From assembly GCA_026671195.1 (NCBI GenBank), contig JAPOHD010000010.1, positions 569 through 64,568 of the forward strand: 64,000 nucleotides of DNA, read 5' to 3'. The stretch is from Draconibacterium aestuarii. GTDB taxonomy: Bacteria; Bacteroidota; Bacteroidia; Bacteroidales; Prolixibacteraceae. A program made the position numbers and the translations under genes. A model generated the notes under the pieces. It was given only the letters and a program-made list of their open reading frames with translations. It did not search any database and had not been told where the DNA came from. Below are positions 1-8,943 of the stretch, in pieces. The stretch's first letter is position 1. Every line of letters starts with the position of its first letter.

Positions 1-2
1 CC

Positions 3-320
3 TTTACCTGGATCGATGGGAATTTATATACCCAAAGTAATAATACGGCTACCTATAACATTGCAGGTGGGGCTGCCAATGGGTGCGATAGTCTGGTGAC
101 ACTGGATTTAACCATCCTGAATAGTGCCACCGGAACCGATACCCGTACCGAATGCAATTCCTATACATGGATTGATGGCAATTTATATACTCAAAGTAAT
201 AATACGGCTACCTATAACATTGCAGGTGGGGCTGCCAATGGGTGCGATAGTCTGGTGACTCTGGATTTAACCATAGATTTTAATGATGTTACTGTTACGC
301 AATTTGACAACAATTTATCG
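3..320 (+). repeat. Tandem 159-bp coding repeat
   Basis: The block starting (F/Y)TWIDGNLYTQ recurs with a period of exactly 159 bp, from base 3 to base 162. The first ~105 bases of the unit differ at only a handful of positions. The array probably continues upstream of the window. Such near-identity at DNA level suggests recent duplication or homogenisation. Confidence 0.85.
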
Positions 321-746
321 GCAAATGAAGTAAATGCAAACTATCGTTGGTTAGATTGTAATGATAATTATGCATTCATTGCAGGACAAGAATCTCAAAT
401 ATTTACACCTGAATTAAACGGTAGTTATGCTGTCGAAATTACATCAGAGACTTGCATTGATACCTCATCATGTACCAATTTTACAGGTATTACGTCAGTT
501 GAAAATACCATGGATAATTCGGTGAGTGTATATCCAAATCCAAGCAATGGGAAAATATATGTAAATCTTGAATCATTAAGTAGTGCATCTGTCAGGGTAT
601 TTAACGAATTTGGGAAACAAGTCTATCACGATTTTGATATAACAGACAATATATATCAGATCGATTTAAAAGTTTCTTCCGGATTCTACTACGTAGAAAT
701 AATCTCTGATAATTATACTCAAGTATTTAAAATGATTATTAAATAA
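3..746 (+). CDS. T9SS C-terminal sorting domain protein (5' partial)
   Basis: The reading frame is open to the left edge, so the true start lies outside the window. The visible part has two copies of a 53-residue repeat (about 3-161 and 162-320; landmarks TWIDGNLYTQ and GCDSLVTLDLTI), nearly identical in DNA as well as protein. A spacer follows, then a C-terminal module with the landmark VYPNPSNG and an ending in VFKMIIK, the pattern of a type A sorting domain of the type IX secretion system. It is therefore probably a large repetitive cell-surface or secreted protein, cleaved and attached after outer-membrane passage. The function of the repeats is unknown. The T9SS assignment is firm; the role is not. 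Confidence 0.85.
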   Translation, partial: FTWIDGNLYTQSNNTATYNIAGGAANGCDSLVTLDLTILNSATGTDTRTECNSYTWIDGNLYTQSNNTATYNIAGGAANGCDSLVTLDLTIDFNDVTVTQFDNNLSANEVNANYRWLDCNDNYAFIAGQESQIFTPELNGSYAVEITSETCIDTSSCTNFTGITSVENTMDNSVSVYPNPSNGKIYVNLESLSSASVRVFNEFGKQVYHDFDITDNIYQIDLKVSSGFYYVEIISDNYTQVFKMIIK

Positions 747-850
747 AATGCCGTAAAGGCTTGAGGTATTGGGTAGAATATCGATAGTACATCGACAATT
801 TACTAAAATCTGACTACAAGGAGCTTGAGCTTACATAAACCCTTTTGATT

Positions 851-2185
851 ATGAAACCATATCAGAAAATTTGCTTTATTGTTTTAATAAATACGTTGTT
901 TTTTAACTGCTCAGACACGAAACATACACATGGGAAGGATAATCTTTGTGAAACGGATAGTACTATTGTTGCTATGTTTCTAAGTGATTTTCATGTTGGC
1001 GAGAACTATGGAGCTGTCTCCCGAATTTGTCCGCCCAGAAAGGAAGAGGAATATGATGAGATTGGTGAAAATATCTTTTGTCATAAAAAAGTAATAGAAA
1101 TGCTAGATACGTTGGGAACAATTTGTAAAAGTAAACACCATCATACAATACCAAGATTAATTTTGCTGGGAGATATCTTTGATATTGCAGTTCACGAAGA
1201 AAGCGATGCCTTTAATCTCACTCATGACTTTTTTAATACAAAAACAGGAAAATATAAGAGATCTTTTATATCCTATTTCGATGAAGTAATTTATATCTCG
1301 GGAAACCACGATCACCATGTTTGGAAAATGCTGCAGGAAAACTATTATATTGAAGAAAGATTGCAACAAGGCAATGCTTTACCATATCCTCATCAACGGA
1401 TTGCTGTATTAGATTTGAATAACCTTCAAATATCAAACGAAAACACCACCGTAATCCCATTACATGGCAATATGGTTTCCGCAATACTCAGAGATAAGAA
1501 CCTCAAAGTTCACATCGCCTATCCCAATTTGTACATTAGGTGTAACACTGATGACAATGCTGGAATATGCGTCACTCACGGCCATTTTTTCGAACCAAAC
1601 TGGAATAAAAGTTCTAATGATATCCCAAATTTCCCGGACACGATCTTATTGAAAAATTATTTCGTGAATTTAGAGAAATATAACTCGCCCTTTACCGAGT
1701 TCTCAGATTATTCAATAGCTCAGGTAAATCAGGATTTTGCTCAGGGTTTAAGCGATGCTTGTTTTGACTCAGTATTCTATAAATACAGGGCAATGGGCAA
1801 ATATGTGGCTGATTCGTTTCCTGCGTTTTTCCCTTTGTTGCATGATTCCCTGAAAAACGTTGCAATGACAGCATATGACACTACTAAACTATCTTTGCAC
1901 AAGGTTCAGGTAATTCCTTATTTAGAACATGTGAAATCTGAAATGGCGGAAAAAAATATGAAATTTACGAAGCTGGTTTATGGCCATACACATGTTCCTT
2001 GTTTTAGAGAAGATTACGTTTATGGAATTTCTGACACTACCGAAGTTAGTAATACAGGCGGTTGGGTGAATATTGCCCAAAGTCAGGATGCAACAAATAC
2101 GTACCGGAAAACGCCAAACCCTATGTTTTTAACAAAAGATGGAGGTTTGCACAAAGTGTTTGATTTCCAGAAAAAGATGAATTGA
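851..2185 (+). CDS. Metallophosphoesterase lipoprotein
   Basis: Calcineurin-type phosphoesterase. The metal-binding blocks are visible in order: SDFH, GDIFD, GNHDHH, THGH and YGHTH. The N-terminus is a hydrophobic stretch ending in LFFNC, which fits a Bacteroidota-style lipoprotein signal, so the protein is probably lipid-anchored outside the cytoplasm. I place the start at the ATG at 851 rather than the TTG six bases earlier because MKPYQK gives a normal signal peptide. The substrate cannot be told from sequence; phosphodiesters or nucleotides are typical. It stands alone between the T9SS gene and a decayed region. Confidence 0.8.
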   Translation: MKPYQKICFIVLINTLFFNCSDTKHTHGKDNLCETDSTIVAMFLSDFHVGENYGAVSRICPPRKEEEYDEIGENIFCHKKVIEMLDTLGTICKSKHHHTIPRLILLGDIFDIAVHEESDAFNLTHDFFNTKTGKYKRSFISYFDEVIYISGNHDHHVWKMLQENYYIEERLQQGNALPYPHQRIAVLDLNNLQISNENTTVIPLHGNMVSAILRDKNLKVHIAYPNLYIRCNTDDNAGICVTHGHFFEPNWNKSSNDIPNFPDTILLKNYFVNLEKYNSPFTEFSDYSIAQVNQDFAQGLSDACFDSVFYKYRAMGKYVADSFPAFFPLLHDSLKNVAMTAYDTTKLSLHKVQVIPYLEHVKSEMAEKNMKFTKLVYGHTHVPCFREDYVYGISDTTEVSNTGGWVNIAQSQDATNTYRKTPNPMFLTKDGGLHKVFDFQKKMN

Positions 2186-3158
2186 ATTCTAATCTTAATA
2201 CTTAAGGAATTTCTTTTCTTATAGAAAATCATGGCAGTAATACCATTATGCTATGGCAAACAACACGTATTAAGCGAAGTAAACCTGATGTTGATGTGTT
2301 AAACCCCACACTTATGTCCATTGTTGAAATAAACGAGTTAAAATCAGGTTTGAAAAAACTTGTTAATCATTATTTTGAAAAAACAGGCTAAAACAGGTGC
2401 TTTAAAGGTTGTAAAAATAGAGAACAGGAAAACTTCACGGAATATTCCGGTAATTTTAATACTCTTAAACAAGCTTAAATATCAATAAAAAAAGAAACGA
2501 ACACTTTAAACGGGTTAATGCGCAAACTATGTTATGTCCATTCAAATGAAGCAATGCCAAAGATATGATAGAATATTGGGAGTCGAGCTTTACTGCAATG
2601 TTGACAACTCCACTATCAGTCTTCGGAATTATTGTTCGTTTATCCCGGATTCCTAATACGTCAAAAAAGTAAAACCAAATAGCTAACTTGCTGTATGCAG
2701 CAGACAAGCCTATACATATAAATGATTATTAGATCCAATATGTCAATCACTGATTTATCAGGCTTTGTAGGGTCAAGTTAGATGGAATTATGCATTAAGG
2801 AATTGTTATGCGCACTGAAAATACAATATAACAAGCACTTGCTGAGACGAGGCATTGCACCGTTCTGGTGAGTTGAAGCAAGTGAGTGAAGCGCCTTGTT
2901 TTGAAGTAGTTTCAATGCGCAATAAACTTTTTAATGCATATTGCGGGTTTATGGTATTCCACTCAAAAAATACAAGATTTATTACATTCATTCGCATTTC
3001 CTGTGATCATATCTGCTGAAGTGCCTCCAAAATCAGGACGGATAAAAAGGAAACGAATAGAACTAATATTGCCTTTTATAGGAAGCATACAAAACAACGG
3101 AACTTTTTAAAGAGAATCCTGTTGTTATTTACAATCGTTAAAGCGAATAAAGCAAAGA
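2186..3158. other. 973-bp region without a convincing gene
   Basis: No open frame here looks like a complete gene. The + strand frame from 2206 to its stop at about 2392 reads as a ~60-residue stretch ending in HYFEKTG with no proper start. A second frame from about 2931 to 3110 reads through a protein-like tail ending GSIQNNGTF. Both look like remnants of older genes and I cannot name a family. The region also holds the palindrome listed separately. Base use is more mixed than in the neighbouring genes. Confidence 0.5.
2787..2945. repeat. Large imperfect palindrome (~160 bp)
   Basis: The left arm (about 2787-2820, with TATGCATTAA, GTTATGCGCA and CTGAAA) is the imperfect reverse complement of the right arm (about 2911-2945, with TTTCAATGCGCAATAAAC and TTAATGCATA). 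Inside it, AACAAG (2830-2835) pairs with CTTGTT (2895-2900), CACTTGCT with AGCAAGTG, and CACC/GGTG form an inner hairpin at 2859-2870. The whole could fold as one branched hairpin. It may be a miniature inverted-repeat element or a structured RNA; I see no transposase or obvious target duplication. Confidence 0.5.
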
Positions 3159-4427
3159 ATGAGAGCAAGTATAACATTATTATTTCCACTGTTGTTGTTT
3201 ATGTTATTGGTAGATTTTTATACCTACCGGGGCATAAAACCACTGATTACCAAAATAAAAGCTACATTTGCGCAGAAGTTTTTAGCCGTTCTGTTTTGGG
3301 GAATTTCGATATTAGTTTTTGCTGGGTTTACCCTGTTTATGTTCAGAATAAAATATGTAAAACAAGCCGAAGCATACATTTATGCAGGCTACCTGGTCGC
3401 CGGTTTTGCCTTGTTTTATATACCTAAGTTTGTATTTATACTTTTCGTCTTAATCAAGGACATTGAAGTGACGATAGTGAGAACCATAAGATGGTTTAAG
3501 GAGAGAAGGAAAAAAAATGTACCACAATTTAATTCGAAAAGAAAAATGGAGAGATCCGAGTTTTTGTACCAAATGGGTCTGTTTTTAGCAGCAATTCCAT
3601 TTGCCTCCATCCTTTACGGTGTAACCCGGGGCAAATTCAATTACAGGATAATGCGCGAACAAATCGGCTTCGATCACCTGCCAAAATCGTTTAAAGGATT
3701 AAAAATTGTTCAGATATCGGATATGCATCTGGGCAGTTTTAATAAAAGGTTTGATCAAATTGCCAAAGCTGTTGAATTGATTAACGAACAAGAGCCGGAT
3801 CTTATACTTTTTACCGGCGATTTAGTGAATAATTTTGCAGAAGAAACAGATGGTTGGGCTCCGGTACTGGCTAAAATGAAAGCCAAAATCGGGAAATATT
3901 CGGTTTTGGGAAATCACGATTATGGAGACTACTCGGAATGGAAGTCGTCCAATGATAAAGAAAAAAACCTGGCCGCTATAAAAGCATTTCACAAAAAAAT
4001 GGGCTTTCGCTTGCTGCTGAATGAATCGGAAACTTTCCGTATTAATGATGAAGAAATTGCACTGGTTGGAGTTGAAAACTGGGGCAAACCTCCATTTCCA
4101 CAACATGGCGATTTAAAGGAAGCGTGCAAGAATACGAATAACCACTCCTTCAGAATACTGATGAGTCACGATCCTTCGCATTGGGATGCCGAAGTGCTTA
4201 AATCCACCGATATTGACCTTACTTTTGCAGGGCATACACATGGAATGCAGTTTGGCATCGAGCGGGCAGGAATAAAATGGAGCCCCATACAATACAAATA
4301 CCCCCGCTGGGGCGGATTGTACCGCGAAGGCGAACAATACTTATATGTGAACCGGGGATTTGGCTACATTGGGTTCCCTGGCAGAATTGGTATGCCTCCC
4401 GAAATTACAGTGGTGGAACTGGTATAA
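3159..4427 (+). CDS. Membrane-anchored metallophosphoesterase (YkuE/YaeI-like)
   Basis: A 422-residue protein. Several hydrophobic segments fill residues ~1-110, including LLFPLLLFMLLVDFY and the stretch around FWGISILVFAGFTLFMF. A catalytic phosphoesterase domain follows from about residue 170. Its metal-binding blocks are SDMHLGSF, FTGDLV, LGNHDYGDY, MSHDP and FAGHTHGMQFG, and the C-terminus has YVNRGFGYIGFPGRIGMPPEI. This order matches the YkuE/YaeI group, known to act on phosphorylated lipid headgroups such as lipid A precursors or PGP; that role is an inference here. It is not close in sequence to the phosphoesterase at 851-2185. Confidence 0.85.
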   Translation: MRASITLLFPLLLFMLLVDFYTYRGIKPLITKIKATFAQKFLAVLFWGISILVFAGFTLFMFRIKYVKQAEAYIYAGYLVAGFALFYIPKFVFILFVLIKDIEVTIVRTIRWFKERRKKNVPQFNSKRKMERSEFLYQMGLFLAAIPFASILYGVTRGKFNYRIMREQIGFDHLPKSFKGLKIVQISDMHLGSFNKRFDQIAKAVELINEQEPDLILFTGDLVNNFAEETDGWAPVLAKMKAKIGKYSVLGNHDYGDYSEWKSSNDKEKNLAAIKAFHKKMGFRLLLNESETFRINDEEIALVGVENWGKPPFPQHGDLKEACKNTNNHSFRILMSHDPSHWDAEVLKSTDIDLTFAGHTHGMQFGIERAGIKWSPIQYKYPRWGGLYREGEQYLYVNRGFGYIGFPGRIGMPPEITVVELV

Positions 4428-4463
4428 TAACTTAGTATTTAAGGTTAAAAACAGAAAACATTC

Positions 4464-5651
4464 ATGTTTGAAATTCTGAATCAAAAAGAAGGGATGGAAT
4501 ACCGCCGCTTTGGAAAAACCGAGGTCTACCTGAGCACAATAACATTGGGAGGAATGCGCTTTAAGCAGGGGCAGGAATCGCCCAAAGATAAAATTCCGAA
4601 TGATACTTTGGAGCATTGTTTGCAAACAGTTCAGATGGCTTTTAATGCCGGAATCAACCACATTGAAACAGCGTGGGGATACGGGAAAAGTGAAACTGTT
4701 TATGGCAGGGTTTTGAATGACGAACTTTCAGTACCACGGAATTCGTACCATCTTATGACCAAAGGGAATGCACTAAGTGCCGATGAAATGTACCGAATGG
4801 TGGAAAGTCAGCTTCGTTTATTACAAACCGATTACCTCGATTTTTATGGCTGGCATGGTATAAACAATGACGATTTATTAAAACAAAGTTGCAAAACCGG
4901 TGGCCCGGTTGAAGTGCTGCATAAATTAAAAGAAGAAGGCGTAATTAAACATATTGGCTTTAGTACCCATGCTCCACTCGAAACCATTGTAAAAGCCATT
5001 GAAACCGATCTTTTTGAATTTGTTAACCTGCACTATTATTATTTCGACCAACGCAACTTGCCGGCAGTAAATACCGCTGGCGACAAAGACATGGGCGTTT
5101 TTATTATTTCGCCCAACGACAAAGGTGGCCAGCTTTTTAAAGCACCCGAAAAAATACGAAAAGCAACAGTACCACTAACTCCTATCCAGTGGAATGCCCG
5201 GTTTTGCTTACAAAATCCTGCTATCCATACTTTATCATTTGGAATTACCGACCCCGATCATTTTGAGGAAATGAAGGGAATTTTTTTGAATAATGATTTG
5301 GGAGCAGAAGAAATAAATGAGATTAAACAAAAACTGGATAGTTTTATAAACGATGACCCCTTCGCTGCGTATGACGGATACAATATGCAGAACGATCCTT
5401 CGGGTATAAATATACCCCAGCTGCTGAGGTTACGTAAGCTTTGGAAATGTTACAATATGAAAGACTATGCCCGATACCGTTACAAAATATTTGAACAAAA
5501 AGGACATTGGTTTCCGGGTGTTTATGCGTTCGATTCGAACATCGCAAAGATTGATACAACAAAAATCCCCGCAGGAGTACCCCTAAAAGAAATGTTAGCC
5601 GAAGCACACAAAGAGTTCTATATTCCTGAGTTCAAATTGGCAAAAAAATAA
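4464..5651 (+). CDS. Aldo/keto reductase family protein
   Basis: A 395-residue NADPH-dependent oxidoreductase fold. Family landmarks are RRFGKTEVYLSTITLGGMRF at the N-terminus, AWGYGKSE, the lysine in MTKGN, and the histidine in FYGWHG. The usual catalytic aspartate of DTA is a glutamate here (HIETA). Many long homologues of this kind end in a CxxCxxC cluster; here the equivalent tail (LRKLWKCYNMKDYARY) keeps one cysteine only. An alternative start is the methionine at 4494 (MEYRRFGKTE), which is where typical homologues begin. The substrate is unknown. It lies 36 bp after the phosphoesterase gene and may share its transcript. Confidence 0.8.
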   Translation: MFEILNQKEGMEYRRFGKTEVYLSTITLGGMRFKQGQESPKDKIPNDTLEHCLQTVQMAFNAGINHIETAWGYGKSETVYGRVLNDELSVPRNSYHLMTKGNALSADEMYRMVESQLRLLQTDYLDFYGWHGINNDDLLKQSCKTGGPVEVLHKLKEEGVIKHIGFSTHAPLETIVKAIETDLFEFVNLHYYYFDQRNLPAVNTAGDKDMGVFIISPNDKGGQLFKAPEKIRKATVPLTPIQWNARFCLQNPAIHTLSFGITDPDHFEEMKGIFLNNDLGAEEINEIKQKLDSFINDDPFAAYDGYNMQNDPSGINIPQLLRLRKLWKCYNMKDYARYRYKIFEQKGHWFPGVYAFDSNIAKIDTTKIPAGVPLKEMLAEAHKEFYIPEFKLAKK

Positions 5652-5683
5652 TATCTTTCAGAAAATTATTTAAACCAACTATC

Positions 5684-6460
5684 ATGACTTCAAAAAAATC
5701 TATTTCCGGAATCGTATTTCTGCTTGTATTTCTTTGCTCGCTTACTCTTGCCGCCCGCGATTATTACCAGATTAAAGTTTATACAATAAAAGACAAGACA
5801 CAGGAAGCAAGTATTGACAAATACCTTAAAGATGCTTACTTGCCTGCGTTACACAAGGCAGGAATAAAAAAAGTGGGTGTTTTTAAACCCATTGCCGACG
5901 ATGCAGCTGCCGGAACTAAAATTTTTGTTCTTATTCCTTTAAAAGAGCTAAACCAGATTGGTGTATTGGAAGAAAAACTTTTAAAAGATAAAAACTACCT
6001 GGAAGCAGGATCTGAATACATTGATGCCAAACACGACAACCCGCCTTACGAACGGATAGAATCGATAGTCCTAAAAGCATTTGCCGAAATGCCCGAGTTA
6101 TTTGTACCAAAGTACGATACGCCAAAATCAGCACAGATTTTTGAATTACGAAGTTACCAGGGAGCAACCGAGAAATTATGGCGCAAAAAGGTAGAAATGT
6201 TTAATGAAGGCGGCGAAATTGAAATATTCAAAAAAGTAGGTTCAAACGCCGTATTCTATGGTGAAGTAGTTTCCGGCTCAGCCATGCCGAACCTGATGTA
6301 CATGACTTCCTATTCTGACATGGAATCGAACAAAGCTCACTGGGACGCATTTCGGCAGCACCCCGACTGGTTGATACTTAAAGAAAAAGAAGCTTACAAG
6401 AATACTGTTTCGCACATCGACAAATGGTTGTGCCACCCAACAGATTACTCTGATATTTAA
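5684..6460 (+). CDS. Exported NIPSNAP-family protein
   Basis: A clear signal peptide (IVFLLVFLCSLTLAA, cut before RDYYQIK) is followed by two dimeric alpha/beta-barrel style halves. The first begins YYQIKVYTIKD and the second FELRSYQGATEKLWRKKVEMFN, the NIPSNAP signature. Its end, with WDAFRQHPDW, is typical. Bacteroidota and Planctomycetes often encode exported versions beside oxidoreductases, as here, 32 bp after the aldo/keto reductase. The biochemical role of these proteins is not known. Confidence 0.75.
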   Translation: MTSKKSISGIVFLLVFLCSLTLAARDYYQIKVYTIKDKTQEASIDKYLKDAYLPALHKAGIKKVGVFKPIADDAAAGTKIFVLIPLKELNQIGVLEEKLLKDKNYLEAGSEYIDAKHDNPPYERIESIVLKAFAEMPELFVPKYDTPKSAQIFELRSYQGATEKLWRKKVEMFNEGGEIEIFKKVGSNAVFYGEVVSGSAMPNLMYMTSYSDMESNKAHWDAFRQHPDWLILKEKEAYKNTVSHIDKWLCHPTDYSDI

Positions 6461-6544
6461 TTACTTTGCAGGCCTTGTTGAACTGCGAACGACTTAACAA
6501 ATTTGTTAAAAATATTCAATTCACACTGCAACCTGAATTGTGCA

Positions 6545-6575
6545 TTTGTTGTTATTTAAAATAATTCTACATTTG
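6545..6575 (+). promoter_or_regulatory. Promoter with exact TTTG-N19-TAnnTTTG
   Basis: TTTG at 6545-6548, a 19-base spacer, and TACATTTG at 6568-6575 match the Bacteroidota primary-sigma consensus at every defined position. The start codon of the next gene is at 6580, only four bases after the -7 element, so the mRNA would be leaderless or almost so. Confidence 0.75.
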
Positions 6576-6579
6576 CAAC

Positions 6580-7359
6580 ATGTTATATCATAAAACATTT
6601 CTACATAAAACTTCTGACACCTGGGTTGTATTTATACACGGCGCAGGCGGTAGCAATGTGGTATGGTTTAAACAACTTCGCGAATTTAAAAAGCAGTTTA
6701 ATGTTCTTTTAGTTGATTTACGTGGCCACGGAAAATCGAAAAAAGAATATACCAAAGCCGAAATTTACAAATTCGATGAAATAGCATTGGATGTTATCCA
6801 CACCATGGATCACCTTAAAATTAAAAAAGCACATTTTGTTGGAATTTCGTTGGGTTGCATAGTAATACGTGCCATGGACAAGCTGGCACCGGGACGCGCC
6901 GAATCCATTATTCTGGGAGGGGCAGTTATTCAGTTCAATTCAAGAATGAAAGCCTTGGTTTCCACCGCAAAATTATTACAATCTATTCTTCCATATATGT
7001 GGTTGTATAAAATAAATGCCTGGATTCTTATTCCCTATAAAAAGGATGTGGCTTCGAGAAATTTATTTATCCGGGAAGCCATTCGTTTAGGCGAACGCGA
7101 ATTTAAAAAGTGGCTTCGTATGTCAGCCGAAATAAAGGATCAATTGCAGGACTACCTAAAACAAGAAGCTTCGGCACCGGTGCTTTACTTAATGGGCGAC
7201 CGGGATCACATGTTTCTACCCATGGTTTCAAACCTGGTTAAAAAACATTTCAACTCCAAATTAGAGGTAATCAGAAACAGTGGTCACGTTTGTAACCTCG
7301 ATCAACCCGAAGTTTTCAACGAACGCACTATTCAGTTTATTAAGAGCATATCGGGTTAG
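6580..7359 (+). CDS. Alpha/beta hydrolase
   Basis: A 259-residue cytoplasmic hydrolase. The oxyanion-hole region is FIHGAGGSN, the nucleophile elbow is GISLGC (serine), the acid is the aspartate in LMGDRDHMF, and the catalytic histidine is in NSGHVCNLDQPEVF. The length and the single core domain match the general esterase/lipase/peptidase alpha-beta fold, and no substrate-specific signature is visible. A perfect consensus promoter abuts its start codon, so it is transcribed on its own rather than with the genes upstream. Confidence 0.85.
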   Translation: MLYHKTFLHKTSDTWVVFIHGAGGSNVVWFKQLREFKKQFNVLLVDLRGHGKSKKEYTKAEIYKFDEIALDVIHTMDHLKIKKAHFVGISLGCIVIRAMDKLAPGRAESIILGGAVIQFNSRMKALVSTAKLLQSILPYMWLYKINAWILIPYKKDVASRNLFIREAIRLGEREFKKWLRMSAEIKDQLQDYLKQEASAPVLYLMGDRDHMFLPMVSNLVKKHFNSKLEVIRNSGHVCNLDQPEVFNERTIQFIKSISG

Positions 7360-7534
7360 TTGTTTCTGTAACCTAATAAAATTCTCCATTTTTAGATTTT
7401 TACGCGCAAGTTTTAAAAAGTTTGCGTGTCCAACCTACCAGTTGAAGCTTCTATAAATTCATTTCAGATAGGGTTTCTTACAGTAATTCTGTATTAATAA
7501 TTAAACCTTCGGTGAGGATTAAAATTGTTATAAC

Positions 7535-7924
7535 TTGATTTTGACGAAAAAAATACAATTTATCGTTCTGCTAAGTCTGTTATACGTAGCCACCTATGCT
7601 ACTGAAAAAGATTGTGAGATAACATTTTTTGTTCAAAACGAGAAACAAACTTATACTATAAATGACACAATTATAATACTTGTTAAAGTACGTCTTGACA
7701 AGGATTTTTGTGATGAAGCCGCCGATGCTACAAAAGTATTTAGCAAAGGATTAAAGATTGAAGAGCGTTCAGAATGGAAAAGATTATCAGACGATACAGT
7801 AGGGCAAAAGTTGGTTTTAACTGTATTACCAAATTACGAGAACAGAATAATTACAGTTTACAGAAAAACGGGGCATTATAGCTGCTTTCAGCAATTGGAG
7901 ATAAACCTCGATATAATAAAGTAA
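7535..7924 (+). CDS. Small exported protein, paralogue of 8944-9330
   Basis: About 129 residues, starting at a TTG (7535, or 7541). The N-terminus is a signal peptide (FIVLLSLLYVATYA), followed by a mature domain beginning EKDCEITF. It aligns end to end with the product at 8944-9330: both have CEI.F just after the signal peptide, a D-(T/E)-III segment, a second cysteine about 35 residues on, a basic-W-K motif, and a third cysteine near the C-terminus. I do not recognise the family. It is first in the envelope iron-sulfur operon, so I infer a periplasmic role there, perhaps metal or redox handling. Confidence 0.65.
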   Translation: MILTKKIQFIVLLSLLYVATYATEKDCEITFFVQNEKQTYTINDTIIILVKVRLDKDFCDEAADATKVFSKGLKIEERSEWKRLSDDTVGQKLVLTVLPNYENRIITVYRKTGHYSCFQQLEINLDIIK

Positions 7925-7939
7925 AGAAGAAGAGAGCAA

Positions 7940-8938
7940 GTGGGGAAGATTAGTACAAATAAAGACTGGGTTTACAAAACAATTATATATTTCACCCTGG
8001 CATTATTACTGACCGATTTCGTATATAAAACATACTTCGGCATAACCTATCACACACGTGAAAAATGCATCTTATATGCTACCCTGCCACGCTGGCTGTT
8101 CCTGGGTTACGAGTTTACCGTGGATCTGTTTATGACCGTCATAATTGGAATTTTTGTGGGTACTTTGTTACAGAAAAACTTCACAAAATACAAACGTCTT
8201 TATCCTCGCAATCAGATTACCGCATTTTTATACGCCTCTGTTATTCCGGTTTGTTCCTGTTCTGCCATTCCAATGATGGGTGCCATGCAAGGCCAGTTGC
8301 GCCTGCGGTCGATAATTACATTTGTGGTTGCAGCACCTTTATTGAATCCCTTTATTGTAGCACTTTCGTTTACCGTTCTGGGTACTGAATATGCAATAAT
8401 CCGCATGGTGTCATCACTAATTTTAGCACTAAGCACAGGTTATTTTGCTGAATTAATTTCGCCAAAAGCAACCATTTCCGATCCTGAAAAATTATTAAGC
8501 TGTACAAGCAACTCCACATGTGCAGTTCCCGGTAAAAGTATTTACGCCGAAACCTTCCGGATATTTAAGCAGCTGGTACCCTACTTATTAATTGCAGGTG
8601 CTTTTAGTTTGGTTTTCGAGATCTTTCAGCCAAGCGTAATATTGGAAAAACTTCAATTAAAAGAAGGCCCGCTGAGCTTTGCTCTTTTTATTTTAATTGG
8701 AATGCCCATCTACTTTTGCAATGGTGCCGACATTCTGTTTCTCCAACCTCTGGTAAACTACGGTGGGCTTTCAATGGGAACATCAATTGCCTTTTCACTC
8801 ACATCAACCGCTATTTGCATTTCGTCGTTTATTATGTTGCTAAAATACCTTGGGAAAAAATTAACCATACATATTTCACTTTTTATAATGGCGGTCATTT
8901 TTATTATGAGCCAAATAATCGGAATCCTTAACATTTAA
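7940..8938 (+). CDS. DUF318/ArsP-type permease
   Basis: A 332-residue inner-membrane protein with a GTG start and about eight hydrophobic segments in two halves. The first half carries the family motif VIPVCSCSAIPMMGA, and the second has GMPIYFCNGADILFLQPL. This matches the UPF0718/PF03773 permeases, one branch of which (ArsP) exports organoarsenicals through a CSC-type motif. A cysteine pair sits in the central loop (SCTSNSTC). Its placement in an iron-sulfur operon rather than an ars locus makes arsenic transport unlikely; a thiol-binding solute or metal is an inference. It starts 15 bp after the preceding gene. Confidence 0.75.
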   Translation: MGKISTNKDWVYKTIIYFTLALLLTDFVYKTYFGITYHTREKCILYATLPRWLFLGYEFTVDLFMTVIIGIFVGTLLQKNFTKYKRLYPRNQITAFLYASVIPVCSCSAIPMMGAMQGQLRLRSIITFVVAAPLLNPFIVALSFTVLGTEYAIIRMVSSLILALSTGYFAELISPKATISDPEKLLSCTSNSTCAVPGKSIYAETFRIFKQLVPYLLIAGAFSLVFEIFQPSVILEKLQLKEGPLSFALFILIGMPIYFCNGADILFLQPLVNYGGLSMGTSIAFSLTSTAICISSFIMLLKYLGKKLTIHISLFIMAVIFIMSQIIGILNI

Positions 8939-8943
8939 CAGAT

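Noticed and set aside
2803-2925. Integron attC site
   Set aside because: GTTATGC and GCGCAATAAAC-like ends occur in the wrong order for RYYYAAC...GTTRRRY, and no integrase or cassette array is seen.
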